NCBI RefSeq assembly: GCF_007713685.1
Contig: NZ_VMRJ01000003.1
Span: forward strand, 434,001 to 498,000
DNA length: 64,000 nt
Source: Hymenobacter setariae
GTDB taxonomy: Bacteria; Bacteroidota; Bacteroidia; Cytophagales; Hymenobacteraceae
Direction of reading: 5' to 3'
In this document: piece after piece, positions 9,188 to 18,881 of the stretch
Numbering within the stretch: position 1 is the first letter of the stretch
Layout: each line of letters begins with the position of its first letter
The notes under the pieces: model-generated
Databases searched by the model: none
What the model was told of the DNA's origin: nothing
Seen by the model: the letters and a program-made list of their open reading frames with translations, nothing else
Translations under genes and position numbers: made by a program

Positions 9188-12100
9188 CTATTCCTTAGTC
9201 AGGCGCAGCGTCTGCTTGAACACAGACCCGTCGGGCTGCTGGCCGGTAACTACAAGCAGGTAGCTACCGCTGGCCACATCGGCTAGCTCTAAGGGCTGGG
9301 CTACGCCACCTAGGAGCGTCCAGGTGCGTACCTGGCGGCCAGTAGCGTCGAGCAGTTGGACGTTTACCGAGGTAGTAGTTGCCAGCGCACTCAGGTCGAG
9401 GGTAGTGCGGCTCTGCACTGGGTTGGGGAACAGTGTAAGCTTAGCCAGTACTGCTTTGGAGAAGCTAACCGTGCGTTGCGGCGAGTAGGTAGCCATTCCA
9501 TCGATATCTACTTGGCGCAGGCGATAGTACACGGCCCCAGTAGCTTGGGTAGCTACGTTAGCATCGGTGAAAGAGTAAGTGCTAGCTGCGGTAGTAGTGC
9601 CGTGGCCGGCTACTTGGCCAATCTTGATGAAGTGCGTGCCGTCGAAGCTACGCTCTACTTCGAAGTGGTCGTTGCGCGTTTCCGAAGCGGTAGCCCAGTT
9701 GAGTAGGGCATCGCGGTTACTCACTGCTTTAGCCGTAAAGTCAACCAGCGTTACGGGTAGCGGAGTGGCCCCGAGCACGAGGGTTACGGGTACCACCGTG
9801 TTGCCGCCGTTGGCGTCAGTCGTCGTTACCTGCAGCGCGTAGCTGGTGGCTTGCGTTAGCTGCGGCAGCAAAGTGACGTCGCCCACGTAGATACGGCCAG
9901 TGTTGGCATCGAGCACTACGCCCGAGGGCAGCGTGCCCGAGGTGAGTACGGCTTTCGATACACCATTGCTGGCGCCAGCTTGCTGCACACCTGCTGCATC
10001 GTACATGGCTCCATTGCTGTTGTACACAGCCGCGTTGGGGTCAATGGCTTGGGCCAGTACTTCGCCAGCGGCGTAGGTGCTCTTGCCCGAGTTATACGTG
10101 GCGTAGGTCGAAGCTTGGTCTTGTGCTACCGGAATGGTGTACAGCGCAATGTTGCTCACAGCCGAGCCGTTATCGACGGCTTGGAAGGTGAAGGTGGCAT
10201 TGCCCACGTAACCAGCGAAAGGCGCGAAGTACAAGCCATTGGCTGGCACATCACCCACAGAAGCGCGAGTACCATTGCTGAGGTAAAGCACACCCTGCGT
10301 TGGGTCGGGTAGGCTCACCAGCGTGTACTTGCTGATGGTGCCATCAGCATCCGTTGCATTGAGCGGCGAGATGAGCAGGCCAGCCGGCGCCTGCTGGTTG
10401 GCAGTGTTGCCGCGGGCGCTTTGCAGCGTGTTCCACACGTTCTGCGCCACCGGGGCCTGGTTGGCTGGGGCGGTAGTCAGGGTGAAGCTGTTGTTGGTAG
10501 GGTCGGTCTCGCCGACGGCAGTAACCTTGGCCGTGAGCGGCAGGCTACCCGTGGCGGGCATCACTACCGTGAACGTATTGGTCACGGCTCCGTTGGCCCC
10601 GGCAGCTTGGCCGCTGATGGCTGGGAAGGTAATTACACCCGTGCTCTTGTCATAGGTCGCCCCAGTGGGTAGGCCGTCCACAACCGAGTTGGCGGGCACC
10701 GTCACCGTCTGGGTAGTGCTGTTGGCCGTGGTCGACGAAGTCGAAGGGCCATTGTTGGTCGTAGTCACCGTGTAGGTGTTGATGCTGCCCGGCTGCGCCG
10801 AAGCAGGACCAGCTACCGTCGTTACCACATCGTAAGCCGGGGTGATATTCACCTGGTTGCTCTGGATGTTGTTGGCAGGGTTGGGGTCAGAGGTGTTAGA
10901 TGACACCGCCGATGCCGAAATCACGAAGGAATTGGCCGGAGCCGTCAAGCTAACGAAATAGGAGGTCAGGTTGCTTGGTGCCTGGCTGTCGATGACGGGC
11001 AGTACTACTTGGCCAGTAGCGCTGTTGTACGCGTTGGGTACTACTACCGTAGCGCCGTTGACTACAGTGGTCACCACTACGTTGTTCAGGCCGGCGGGCA
11101 GGTAGGCAGTCGGTGCTACTTTGATAGCCGGTGTCGTCGAGCTGTTGTTGCGGAAGCGTAGTTCATAAGAGACCGTCGTGCCGGCCGTAGCAGGCGAAGT
11201 CGGAGGAATGATGTTCGTTACGAGGTCAGCGGCATCGGAAGTAGCGGGGGCTACATCGGTTGTGATAGCCGAGGTATTATTGCTCGCTACAATGTCCGTG
11301 CTGCTGGTCGAAATCGAGGCCGTACCGCCTATTTGCCCATTGGTCGGGTTGCTAGGCATGAGGAAGGTCACCAAGTTCACGCGGCTGTCACCAGCGGGTA
11401 GCGTAGTAATGCTGCCGAAGGTTACTAGGCCAGTAGTGGCATTATAGGTGCTACCGCCGCTCAGCATAACCCCGTTGTTGCTGCTGCCATCAGGATTGGT
11501 GACAACTGTGCCCGTACCAGTGAGGCCGGCGGGTAGCTGCAACGTCGTTTGCACGGCACTGGCTGTGTTGGGGCCGTTGTTAATGGCCGTCACGGCGTAG
11601 GTCACGGCATTGCCGGCTACGGCTGTGGCTGGGCCACTCAGGTACACGGCAACATCGGAAGTGGGGCTCACCATAGTGCGCACCAGCGACGTGTTGTTGT
11701 TTGTCGCATTATCGGTATTGCCGCTGCTGATGTAGCTGCTCACCGAGAAGTTTTGGGCTGGTGCCGCAAACGAGACCCTGTATACCTGGCTGCTGCCAGC
11801 AGGGGCGTTAACCACGGCTGGGAAGGTAACCAGGCCCGTAGTTGGGTCATAGGCGTTGGTAATTACGTTGCCGTTGGCATCCTGCACGAGCACGTTGGTG
11901 AGGCCAGCGGGTAGCTGAGCCGTCTCCACTACCGAAGTAGCCGAGCCCGTACCTAGGTTGCTAAACGTAGCCGTGTAGCTAGCTGTCTGGCCGGCAACAG
12001 TAACGCTGGGGCCTGAGAGGCTCGACGTGAGGTCAGCTGGCGTCAGCACTTTTACCACTACCGACGAGGTGTTGTCGGCCGGTACGGGGTCGCTGCTAGC

Positions 12101-15100
12101 GGTGCTTACCGAGGCAGTAGCCATCATCTGGCCGTTGTTGCCAACATGGGCGGGTACCGTCACGGCAATTTTGTCGTAAGTAAACGAGCTGCCGCTGGCT
12201 TGCGTGGCTAGCACTGGGTAAGTGAGCAAGCCCGTTAGCGTGTTATAGGTAGTTGTGCCTTGAGGTGCTGCAAACGTGATGATGTTGTTGAGCAGCGTCC
12301 CGTTGACGCCTCCTACTGTGAGCGTAGTAGGCGTGAGGCCAGGCAGCAATTGTACCTGCTCTGCCACGTTGTTCACCGACGGAGTATTGAGGAAGCCGTT
12401 GTTGAACGACTGCACCGTGTAGGTAACCACGGAGCCTGCGCTCACGATGGTAGCATCGGCCGTGATGGTCGTGGTCTCGTTGGTTTTAGCCAGCGTAGCT
12501 CCCGTTACGGTTACCGACGAGCTGGTAGCGCTACCGTTGAGGTAGGCCGTGTTGTTGGCCGTGTTAGCGTCACCAGTCGCGATGGCTACCTGTGCCGAGG
12601 GTGCAAAGTTGCTGGCTGGGGCCCCAAAGCTGATGCTATTGGTAACCGTTTCACCACCGGGCAGGTTGGTCAGCGCGGGGAACGTGACAGTACCAACCTT
12701 CGACGTAGCGTTGTAGACGTAAGTGCCGCCGTTGGTGATATACACGTTGGTGAGGGGCGCATCAGAGGGAATGCTGATAGTCTGCGAAGCCGATGGCGCG
12801 CTGTTGGGGCCATTGTTGGTCGTGGTTACGTACAGCACAGTGGGCGAGCCCGCAATGGTCGTGACAGGCCCGGTGAGGGTCGTAGCTAGGTCAAACTGGG
12901 CGGGCATTACGGCCGTAGTCGTGTTGTTGGCGGTTAGGCCGGCCTCGTTGGTCGTAGTGCTGATGTTTGCCGTAGCGGCGGCTGGCGTAGCACTGCTCGT
13001 CAGCGTATAAGTGATGGTCGTAGCTTGCGAGGTACCCGTTGCTAGGTCTGGCGAAGAAGCATAAGTCACTAGGCCGGTAGCTGGGTTGTAAGAAGCGTTG
13101 TTGTCCGAGAGCGTCACGTCGGTGAGGCCGGCGGGCAGCTGCACAGTGCGAACTATGCCGGTTGCCGTCTGCGGGCCGTTGTTGCTGAAGGTCACCGTGA
13201 ACGTGCCCGTCGTGGCAGTAGCGCTGGCCCCGATGGCAGCCACTACATCCGCAGTCGCTACCGTGTTCAGTGCCAGAGAAGTCGAGTTTGGAGCGTTGTT
13301 AGCACCTTCAGAGGTGGTAGTGCTGGTGCTGCCACCTAGGGTCGAGGCCCCCGTAGCGGAGGGCGCCGTGAAGGCAAACGAAACGACGCTGCTAGCATCG
13401 CTGGCTAGCGAGCTGACCGAGCCGAAATCAATGGTGCCCGGCGTAGCAAAAGAAGCATTCGGGTAAGCCGCCTTGATAGTTGTCTGCTGCGTGGCCGAAA
13501 CCGTAGCGCCGCTAGGCAGCGTCACGATGCGGGTAACAGTAGATGCAGTACTCGGGCCTTGGTTGGTGAAGGTAGCCGTGAAGGTACCAGTGGGCTGGCC
13601 CGCATTGAGCGTAGTAGGGCCGGCAAGGGCCACCGTTACGTCGGCAGCAGGCGCCACAGTCGAAGAGGTCGACGACGTGTTGTTGGCCGTCAAGCCAAGC
13701 TCTGGAGTGGTCGTTGTGGTGTTGCTAATAGTCGCAATCGAGCCCGTGGTGGTAGCAGTGGCCGGTGCAGTATAAGCGAACGAGTACGAGAACGAAGCCC
13801 CGCTCGCCAGCTGATTCAGCGTGCCAAAGTCGATGATTGTAGCAGCAGTAACGCCCGTACCAGTCGTGGAGAAGGTTGCATTGGGATAAGCCGCCACGAT
13901 AGTAGCGCGCTGCGCTGCCGTGAGGCCGGCGCCCGTGGGTAGAGTCACGCGCTGGGTCACGGTGCTAGCCGGGCCCGTGCCATTGTTGGCAAACGTAACC
14001 GTGAAGGGAGCAGTAGCCTGGCCTGCCGTGAGGGTAGTGGGGCCAGTGATGGTCGTCGATACGTCGGCTACGCAGTCGGCACCTGCCGTGCTGCTTGCAA
14101 TGCTGTTGCTAATACCCGTGTTGGTAATACCACCTAGGCCAGTGGCCGCACCGAAGGCAATGCGGTTGCCGTTCGTGTCCACTGTAGTGCCGTTGGCGCC
14201 ACCAGTGGCGCTAAGTGTACCAGTTACGCCGCTGGTGGTGAAAATAATGCCACCACCACCACCACCACCTGGGCCGTGGGGGCCCGAGTTGGTAGCCGGG
14301 TTAGTGTTGCCACCAGCGCCACCATTAGCGCTCAGGCTGAGCGAACTAGTGCTACGGGCTGTGAGGAGGATGGCCCCACCAGCCCCACCACCGCCACCGC
14401 CGTCGTCGACCGTGTTGTTGTTGGCATTGCCGCCATTGGCCAGGATGCTACCCGTGCCCGTGATAGTACCTGCGCGCAATAGCACAATGCCACCACCCGC
14501 TGCTCCACTGCTAGCGAAGCCATTGCCGGGCGTGCCAGTAGCGTTATTAGTGGTGCCAGCGCCGCCGCCGCCGCCCATTACTAGGCGCGAGCTAGCGGCT
14601 GCGCTAAAGCTAGCACCTGGCTCACCACCGATAGCCTGGTTACCGGCGAAGTTGTTGCCACCACGGCCGCCAGTGCCACCATTGGCACCGCCGCCGCCGC
14701 CGCTGTTGTCTATATTGTTATTGCCACCGCCGCCGGCATTGCCTGGCGCACCACGGCCGCTAGGGCCGCCCGCATAGCCTTCGATACCAGTGTCAATAGT
14801 GGCATTGGTGTTCGCATTGTTAGGAGTGGTCGGTACGTTCACATAGCGTGGAGTACCAGCTATACCTTCCCCTTTCTGGGCGTGGGCGTTGGCAGTCGTT
14901 ATGGTTACGTAGTCGGTATTGTTACCCGCTGCCGTAGCCTGCGTGCGTCCTCCACCGCCGCGGAAGCCTAGGCCAGAAACGTCGATGGTTTTGCCGCCAA
15001 AGTTCAGGGTGCCGGCTACGTCGAGAGCTACAATACCGCCAGTGCTGCCGTCCCAAGCCGGGGGGGCCACGTTAGCCGTTAAGGTCAGGTTGGAATACTG

Positions 15101-18100
15101 CGGAATGCGTATTACCTGGAAGCTTCGTTGCGTAGCAGTGCCAGCCGCCGAGGTGGTGTAGCTGTTCACCAGCTTCGAGGCAATGTTGACTATGCCACCG
15201 CTTACTGGGCCGGTAGCCACTACGTACTCATACTGGCCAGCCGTGAAGTTGGTCGTCAGGTTGCCGCTAGCGCCGCCGCCGGCTACGCCGTCGCCGTAGC
15301 TGTCCGAGTTGCTGTTGTTGATGTCAGCGCCCTGCATTTGAATAACCAGCAGCAGGTCGTTGGCGGCAATCGTCGTGGTGTTGCCGCCGTTGCGTAGCCC
15401 GCCTACGCTTAGCTGGGTGCTGCCAGCCGTGGCCGTTACCCCAGGATAGTAGGTGTTCGGCACGGCCGAGAAGGTCGTTAGGTCTTTGCCAGGGCTAGCG
15501 CAAGCTGCAGGAGGTGGGCTTGCCACCACCTGAATGGTATAAGTGGCGTTGTTTGACGCGATGTTAGCGTCGTCGGTAGCTAGGTAAGTAAACGTGACTT
15601 GGCCTGCGTACGCAGCATTGGGCAGGAATGCCAATTGGGAAGCCTGTGCCGGTGTCAGCGTGCTATTCGCGCTCAGCGGGTTACCATTCAGGTACAAAAC
15701 GCCTTGGGTAGCTGGGGGTAGGGCACCAATGGTGTACGACTTTATCGTGCCATCGGGTGCTGAGCCGCTTAGGCTGCTGATGGGCACCGGAGTAGTAGTG
15801 CCGTTCGAGATATTAGCTACAGTCACTGGTGCAGCCGTCGGGGCGAGGCGGCACCAGCTCATGTTCTCAATGCCAATAATCTGGTTGCCAGGGTCTGCCA
15901 CGGAGGTCGGCACGCCGTTGGCGTAGGTGATGGTCAGTGTCTTGATGGGGCTTGGGAAATAAGCCGTCACCGTGCCATCTACTGGGCTTTCAGTAGCCGT
16001 CTGGCCGGTAGCCGTGGCACCATTAATGGTTACCACGCCCGCGTCAGGGTTAGCTACCGACAAGAAGGGGGTTACGTTAGTGCCCGCTGCGTTAGCGCCG
16101 GCGAAAGTTACTACGTCGATAAAGCTGCCGGCCGCGCCGTCGATGTCCACCACGCGCGTAGTGAAGTTAGATATTTCACGCGAGAAGGTGAAGGTTACCG
16201 ACGAGGTGCGCCCTGTGCCTGAGTAGTCGTTGTTCCACCCTAGGGTAGCAACAGTGTTGACTGTACCTACTTGCAGCACCGAGGTAGTGGTAGCGCTAGT
16301 CGTGTAGCTACCCGAGCTAATCGTAGTAGTGGCACCGGTGGGTACTGCTAGGGCCGCGTGGTTTTTCCAGTCCTCATTAGTAGGACGCGAGCCGAAGGCA
16401 AACGTATTGGTTGCCGTGCCACAAGGCGCTACGTATTGCAGCGGAATGGTGTAAGTAGCCGTATTGGTTGAACTAGCGCCGGCTTCGTCGATTGCTTTAA
16501 ATGTGAAGGTGGTGCTAGCGCCAGTGAAGGCCTGGTTAGCCGTGTAACGCAGCGAGCTAGCTTGAGCAGCCGTCAGCGTTTGGTTCGCAGTCACGGGAGC
16601 ATAGGTGCCACCTGCAGTGAGATATAGCAACGAGCCATTGGCGGGTAAGCTCGTAACGAGATACGAGGTGATAGTGCCGCCGTCGGAGGCCAAGCCGTTT
16701 AGGCTGCTGATGCTGGCCTGCGTAGCGGTGCTGGATACCGTGGCTGTGGTCACGCCAACAGCCGTCGGGGGGAGGCGGCACCAGCTCATGTTATCGATGC
16801 CGATAAGCTGCGCGGCGGGGTTTGCAGCAGCGCCTGTACCACTGGCGTAGGTAATAGTCAACGTCTTGATGGGGCTTGGGAAATAAGCCGTCACCGTGCC
16901 GTCGACGGTGCTGTTAGTGGCAGTCTGGCCGGTAGCCGTGGCACCGCTCACCGTCACCACGCCCGCACTGGGGTTGGCTACCGATAGGAAGGGGGTTACG
17001 TTAGTACCCGCTGTGTTGGCACCGGCAAAGGTTACTACGTCGACAAAAGAGCCAGCTGCCGCGTCAATATCTTGCACCTGAGTCGTGAAGTTGGACACTT
17101 CACGCGAGAAGGTGAAGGTCACCGACGAAGTGCCGCTGGTGGTCGAGAAGTCGTTGTTCCAGGCTAGGCTGGCCGAGTTGGCGTTGCCAGTTTGTAGCGT
17201 CGAAGTCGTGGTGTTAGCGCTGGTGTAGTTACCCGAGCTGATGGTCGTGGTCGCGCCGGTAGGCACGGCCAGCGCCGTGTGAGTTTTCCAGTCTTCGCCA
17301 GCAGCGCGTGAGGTGAAGTCTAGCGTGTTGGTTGTCGTGCCACAAGGTGCTACGTACTGCAGCGGAATGGTGTAAGTTGCCGTGGACGAAGTCAGGTTCG
17401 CGTCGTCCTTAGCCCGATAGTTGAAAGTAGTAGCAGTGCCCGTAAAGTTTGGGTTAGGCGTATAACGCAGCGAGGCAGCCTGGGCCGCCGTCAAGGTCTG
17501 GTTTACAGTCACGGGAACGTAGGTCGTACCCGTAGAATTGTAAAATAGCGTACCGTTAGCAGGCAGCGAAGTTACCTGGTAGGACAGCGTCCCATCGGCA
17601 GTGCCATTTAGGCTGCGGATGCTCGACTGCGTAGCCGAACTGGCTACTGTAGTCGTCGTTACTGGGCTGGCCGTAGGCGTGATGCGGCACCAGCTAATAT
17701 TATCTATGCCCACTGCCTGGCCGCTGATGGTGGACGCCGTTGTCAGGTTGCGGTAGCGCAGCGTGATAGACGTAACCGCTGAGGAATAGGTAGCAATAAC
17801 TGTAGCATCGTCGGTGGTAGCGTTATTACCGTCGGCGACAATACCCGTGGCAGTATTACCCGCAATGGCAGTGTACTTGGTGCTTGTGTTAGCCTTGGCT
17901 AGGGTAGGTACTACCGGCGTTGTGCCATTAGCTCCCGTAAACTGTACCTCATCAGTGAAGCCGCTGCTCGGTGTGACGATAAGAAACCCCGAAGCAGGGT
18001 TGAAGACCGCATCAATGTCTTGCACCCGCACGGTAACGTTGGTTACAGGGCGCGAGAATGTATACGTTACGGTAGAGGTGTTATTGGTTGAGGAGGTATA

Positions 18101-18385
18101 CTGCGTGCTCCAGCTTAGCGTCTGACCATTGACTAGGTCTGTGGTCAGCATGCTATTGTTATCGTTGGAGGTGTAGGTCGTGCTCACCCGCGTAGCCGAT
18201 GTGGCGTCTGGTGCGGGCGCACTGGCTCGGTTGCGCCAATCGCCGCTTATATAGGTGTTCGTGGAGGCAGAAAGGCGGTAGTCTAAGTTGACCGCCGCAG
18301 TGGTGCATGTTTGGGCCTGTGCGGTGGGTGGCCTAAAGGCCACCCAGCCGAGCAGCAAGGCGCCTATTCGTAGGACTGGTCTCAT
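9188..18385 (-). CDS. Giant T9SS-exported DUF11-repeat surface protein (3065 aa)
   Basis: Paralogue of the preceding giant gene. It has a signal peptide cut near AQAQ (about residue 25). Three successive copies of a ~305-residue unit follow (about 25-960), each with an NTxxFxSR-like start, a TFSRxxxNxTxxVxDID core, a conserved SWCR motif and a cadherin-like end. A glycine-rich block spans about 961-1438 (motif IQMQGADI). Nine DUF11-type repeats cover about 1438-2638. Cadherin-like and Ig-like domains, an FN3-like linker and a type-A T9SS sorting domain (about 2978-3065, with LFPNPV near its start) finish it. It differs from its neighbour mainly by the triplicated N-terminal unit. Predicted to be exported by T9SS and anchored at the surface; the ligand is unknown. 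Confidence 0.9.
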   Translation of the reverse strand: MRPVLRIGALLLGWVAFRPPTAQAQTCTTAAVNLDYRLSASTNTYISGDWRNRASAPAPDATSATRVSTTYTSNDNNSMLTTDLVNGQTLSWSTQYTSSTNNTSTVTYTFSRPVTNVTVRVQDIDAVFNPASGFLIVTPSSGFTDEVQFTGANGTTPVVPTLAKANTSTKYTAIAGNTATGIVADGNNATTDDATVIATYSSAVTSITLRYRNLTTASTISGQAVGIDNISWCRITPTASPVTTTTVASSATQSSIRSLNGTADGTLSYQVTSLPANGTLFYNSTGTTYVPVTVNQTLTAAQAASLRYTPNPNFTGTATTFNYRAKDDANLTSSTATYTIPLQYVAPCGTTTNTLDFTSRAAGEDWKTHTALAVPTGATTTISSGNYTSANTTTSTLQTGNANSASLAWNNDFSTTSGTSSVTFTFSREVSNFTTQVQDIDAAAGSFVDVVTFAGANTAGTNVTPFLSVANPSAGVVTVSGATATGQTATNSTVDGTVTAYFPSPIKTLTITYASGTGAAANPAAQLIGIDNMSWCRLPPTAVGVTTATVSSTATQASISSLNGLASDGGTITSYLVTSLPANGSLLYLTAGGTYAPVTANQTLTAAQASSLRYTANQAFTGASTTFTFKAIDEAGASSTNTATYTIPLQYVAPCGTATNTFAFGSRPTNEDWKNHAALAVPTGATTTISSGSYTTSATTTSVLQVGTVNTVATLGWNNDYSGTGRTSSVTFTFSREISNFTTRVVDIDGAAGSFIDVVTFAGANAAGTNVTPFLSVANPDAGVVTINGATATGQTATESPVDGTVTAYFPSPIKTLTITYANGVPTSVADPGNQIIGIENMSWCRLAPTAAPVTVANISNGTTTPVPISSLSGSAPDGTIKSYTIGALPPATQGVLYLNGNPLSANSTLTPAQASQLAFLPNAAYAGQVTFTYLATDDANIASNNATYTIQVVASPPPAACASPGKDLTTFSAVPNTYYPGVTATAGSTQLSVGGLRNGGNTTTIAANDLLLVIQMQGADINNSNSDSYGDGVAGGGASGNLTTNFTAGQYEYVVATGPVSGGIVNIASKLVNSYTTSAAGTATQRSFQVIRIPQYSNLTLTANVAPPAWDGSTGGIVALDVAGTLNFGGKTIDVSGLGFRGGGGRTQATAAGNNTDYVTITTANAHAQKGEGIAGTPRYVNVPTTPNNANTNATIDTGIEGYAGGPSGRGAPGNAGGGGNNNIDNSGGGGGANGGTGGRGGNNFAGNQAIGGEPGASFSAAASSRLVMGGGGGAGTTNNATGTPGNGFASSGAAGGGIVLLRAGTITGTGSILANGGNANNNTVDDGGGGGGAGGAILLTARSTSSLSLSANGGAGGNTNPATNSGPHGPGGGGGGGIIFTTSGVTGTLSATGGANGTTVDTNGNRIAFGAATGLGGITNTGISNSIASSTAGADCVADVSTTITGPTTLTAGQATAPFTVTFANNGTGPASTVTQRVTLPTGAGLTAAQRATIVAAYPNATFSTTGTGVTAATIIDFGTLNQLASGASFSYSFAYTAPATATTTGSIATISNTTTTTPELGLTANNTSSTSSTVAPAADVTVALAGPTTLNAGQPTGTFTATFTNQGPSTASTVTRIVTLPSGATVSATQQTTIKAAYPNASFATPGTIDFGSVSSLASDASSVVSFAFTAPSATGASTLGGSTSTTTSEGANNAPNSTSLALNTVATADVVAAIGASATATTGTFTVTFSNNGPQTATGIVRTVQLPAGLTDVTLSDNNASYNPATGLVTYASSPDLATGTSQATTITYTLTSSATPAAATANISTTTNEAGLTANNTTTAVMPAQFDLATTLTGPVTTIAGSPTVLYVTTTNNGPNSAPSASQTISIPSDAPLTNVYITNGGTYVYNATSKVGTVTFPALTNLPGGETVTNSISFGAPASNFAPSAQVAIATGDANTANNTAYLNGSATSSSVTVTGATLAKTNETTTITADATIVSAGSVVTYTVQSFNNGFLNTPSVNNVAEQVQLLPGLTPTTLTVGGVNGTLLNNIITFAAPQGTTTYNTLTGLLTYPVLATQASGSSFTYDKIAVTVPAHVGNNGQMMATASVSTASSDPVPADNTSSVVVKVLTPADLTSSLSGPSVTVAGQTASYTATFSNLGTGSATSVVETAQLPAGLTNVLVQDANGNVITNAYDPTTGLVTFPAVVNAPAGSSQVYRVSFAAPAQNFSVSSYISSGNTDNATNNNTSLVRTMVSPTSDVAVYLSGPATAVAGNAVTYAVTAINNGPNTASAVQTTLQLPAGLTGTGTVVTNPDGSSNNGVMLSGGSTYNATTGLVTFGSITTLPAGDSRVNLVTFLMPSNPTNGQIGGTASISTSSTDIVASNNTSAITTDVAPATSDAADLVTNIIPPTSPATAGTTVSYELRFRNNSSTTPAIKVAPTAYLPAGLNNVVVTTVVNGATVVVPNAYNSATGQVVLPVIDSQAPSNLTSYFVSLTAPANSFVISASAVSSNTSDPNPANNIQSNQVNITPAYDVVTTVAGPASAQPGSINTYTVTTTNNGPSTSSTTANSTTQTVTVPANSVVDGLPTGATYDKSTGVITFPAISGQAAGANGAVTNTFTVVMPATGSLPLTAKVTAVGETDPTNNSFTLTTAPANQAPVAQNVWNTLQSARGNTANQQAPAGLLISPLNATDADGTISKYTLVSLPDPTQGVLYLSNGTRASVGDVPANGLYFAPFAGYVGNATFTFQAVDNGSAVSNIALYTIPVAQDQASTYATYNSGKSTYAAGEVLAQAIDPNAAVYNSNGAMYDAAGVQQAGASNGVSKAVLTSGTLPSGVVLDANTGRIYVGDVTLLPQLTQATSYALQVTTTDANGGNTVVPVTLVLGATPLPVTLVDFTAKAVSNRDALLNWATASETRNDHFEVERSFDGTHFIKIGQVAGHGTTTAASTYSFTDANVATQATGAVYYRLRQVDIDGMATYSPQRTVSFSKAVLAKLTLFPNPVQSRTTLDLSALATTTSVNVQLLDATGRQVRTWTLLGGVAQPLELADVASGSYLLVVTGQQPDGSVFKQTLRLTKE
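15540..18310 (-). repeat. Three in-frame copies of a ~0.92-kb unit inside the giant gene
   Basis: Matching DNA blocks recur at a near-constant interval: GCACCAGCT starts at 15851, 16778 and 17687; GTGCCACAAGG at 16416 and 17337 (921 bp apart); a block reading TCTTGATGGGGCTTGGG at 15940 and 16864 (924 bp apart). The two copies nearest the gene's middle are almost identical in places, while the N-terminal-most copy is diverged. This indicates stepwise tandem duplication within the gene. Confidence 0.85.
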
Positions 18386-18824
18386 AAATATGCGTTAGGA
18401 CAGGGTAGAATTGGAAAATGTATAAAATGGAGTATTGCTAGTCAGGTGCTGCGCTTATAATGCCCAGTAAGTAAAGCAAAATTAAACGCTTGTGTCCTAA
18501 TAAGTGATAAAATATGTTGAGTACAGAATCTGGAATTTTACTCTATTAATTAAATTATTAATTCATGGCTAATGAAATAATGTATAACAAATATTTGTAA
18601 ATCAGTAAAATGATTATGTGTTAATGATGAAGTTAAAATGCATAAATGACTTTTGTCATATTTTATTTAGTGAATATTATTTCAGCATAATACAAGAAAA
18701 GCAATAAAACAGAAAAAAATTGGAATGATATGTGAAGAGGGCAATGATTATAATTATTTTTATAAAAACTTCTAATTAAGCAGACGAGCATCTTATAAGA
18801 AATGCTGCCCATGGCTTATACCAT
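18386..18824. other. AT-rich gap upstream of the 3065-aa gene
   Basis: No gene or clear structured RNA is seen. The stretch from about 18480 to 18800 is strongly AT-rich and full of short A/T runs, in sharp contrast to flanking genes. It sits upstream of the giant gene just as 8850-8995 does for its paralogue, so it may be a large regulatory region; that is inference. Confidence 0.6.
18477..18484 (-). promoter_or_regulatory. Candidate -7 box for the 3065-aa gene
   Basis: Minus-strand TAATTTTG matches TAnnTTTG about 90 bases upstream of the ATG at 18385. No TTG lies at the expected 19-22 bp upstream, so support is partial. Confidence 0.35.
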
Positions 18825-18860
18825 AAAAAAAGAGGCTACCCCCTAGGGGGTAGCCTCTTT
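18825..18860 (-). terminator. Intrinsic terminator of malQ
   Basis: A perfect 32-base palindrome (18829-18860), centred on CCCCCTAGGGGG, lies 21 bases past the malQ stop. On the minus strand the stem is followed by a T-run. The palindrome centre contains CCTAGG. Confidence 0.9.
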
Positions 18861-18881
18861 ACAAGAAGGAGCAGCGAGGAA

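Noticed and set aside
14276..14777. Pro- and Ala-rich frames opposite the glycine-rich blocks of the giant genes
   Set aside because: They are the complement of GGN-rich codons in real genes; low-complexity shadows.
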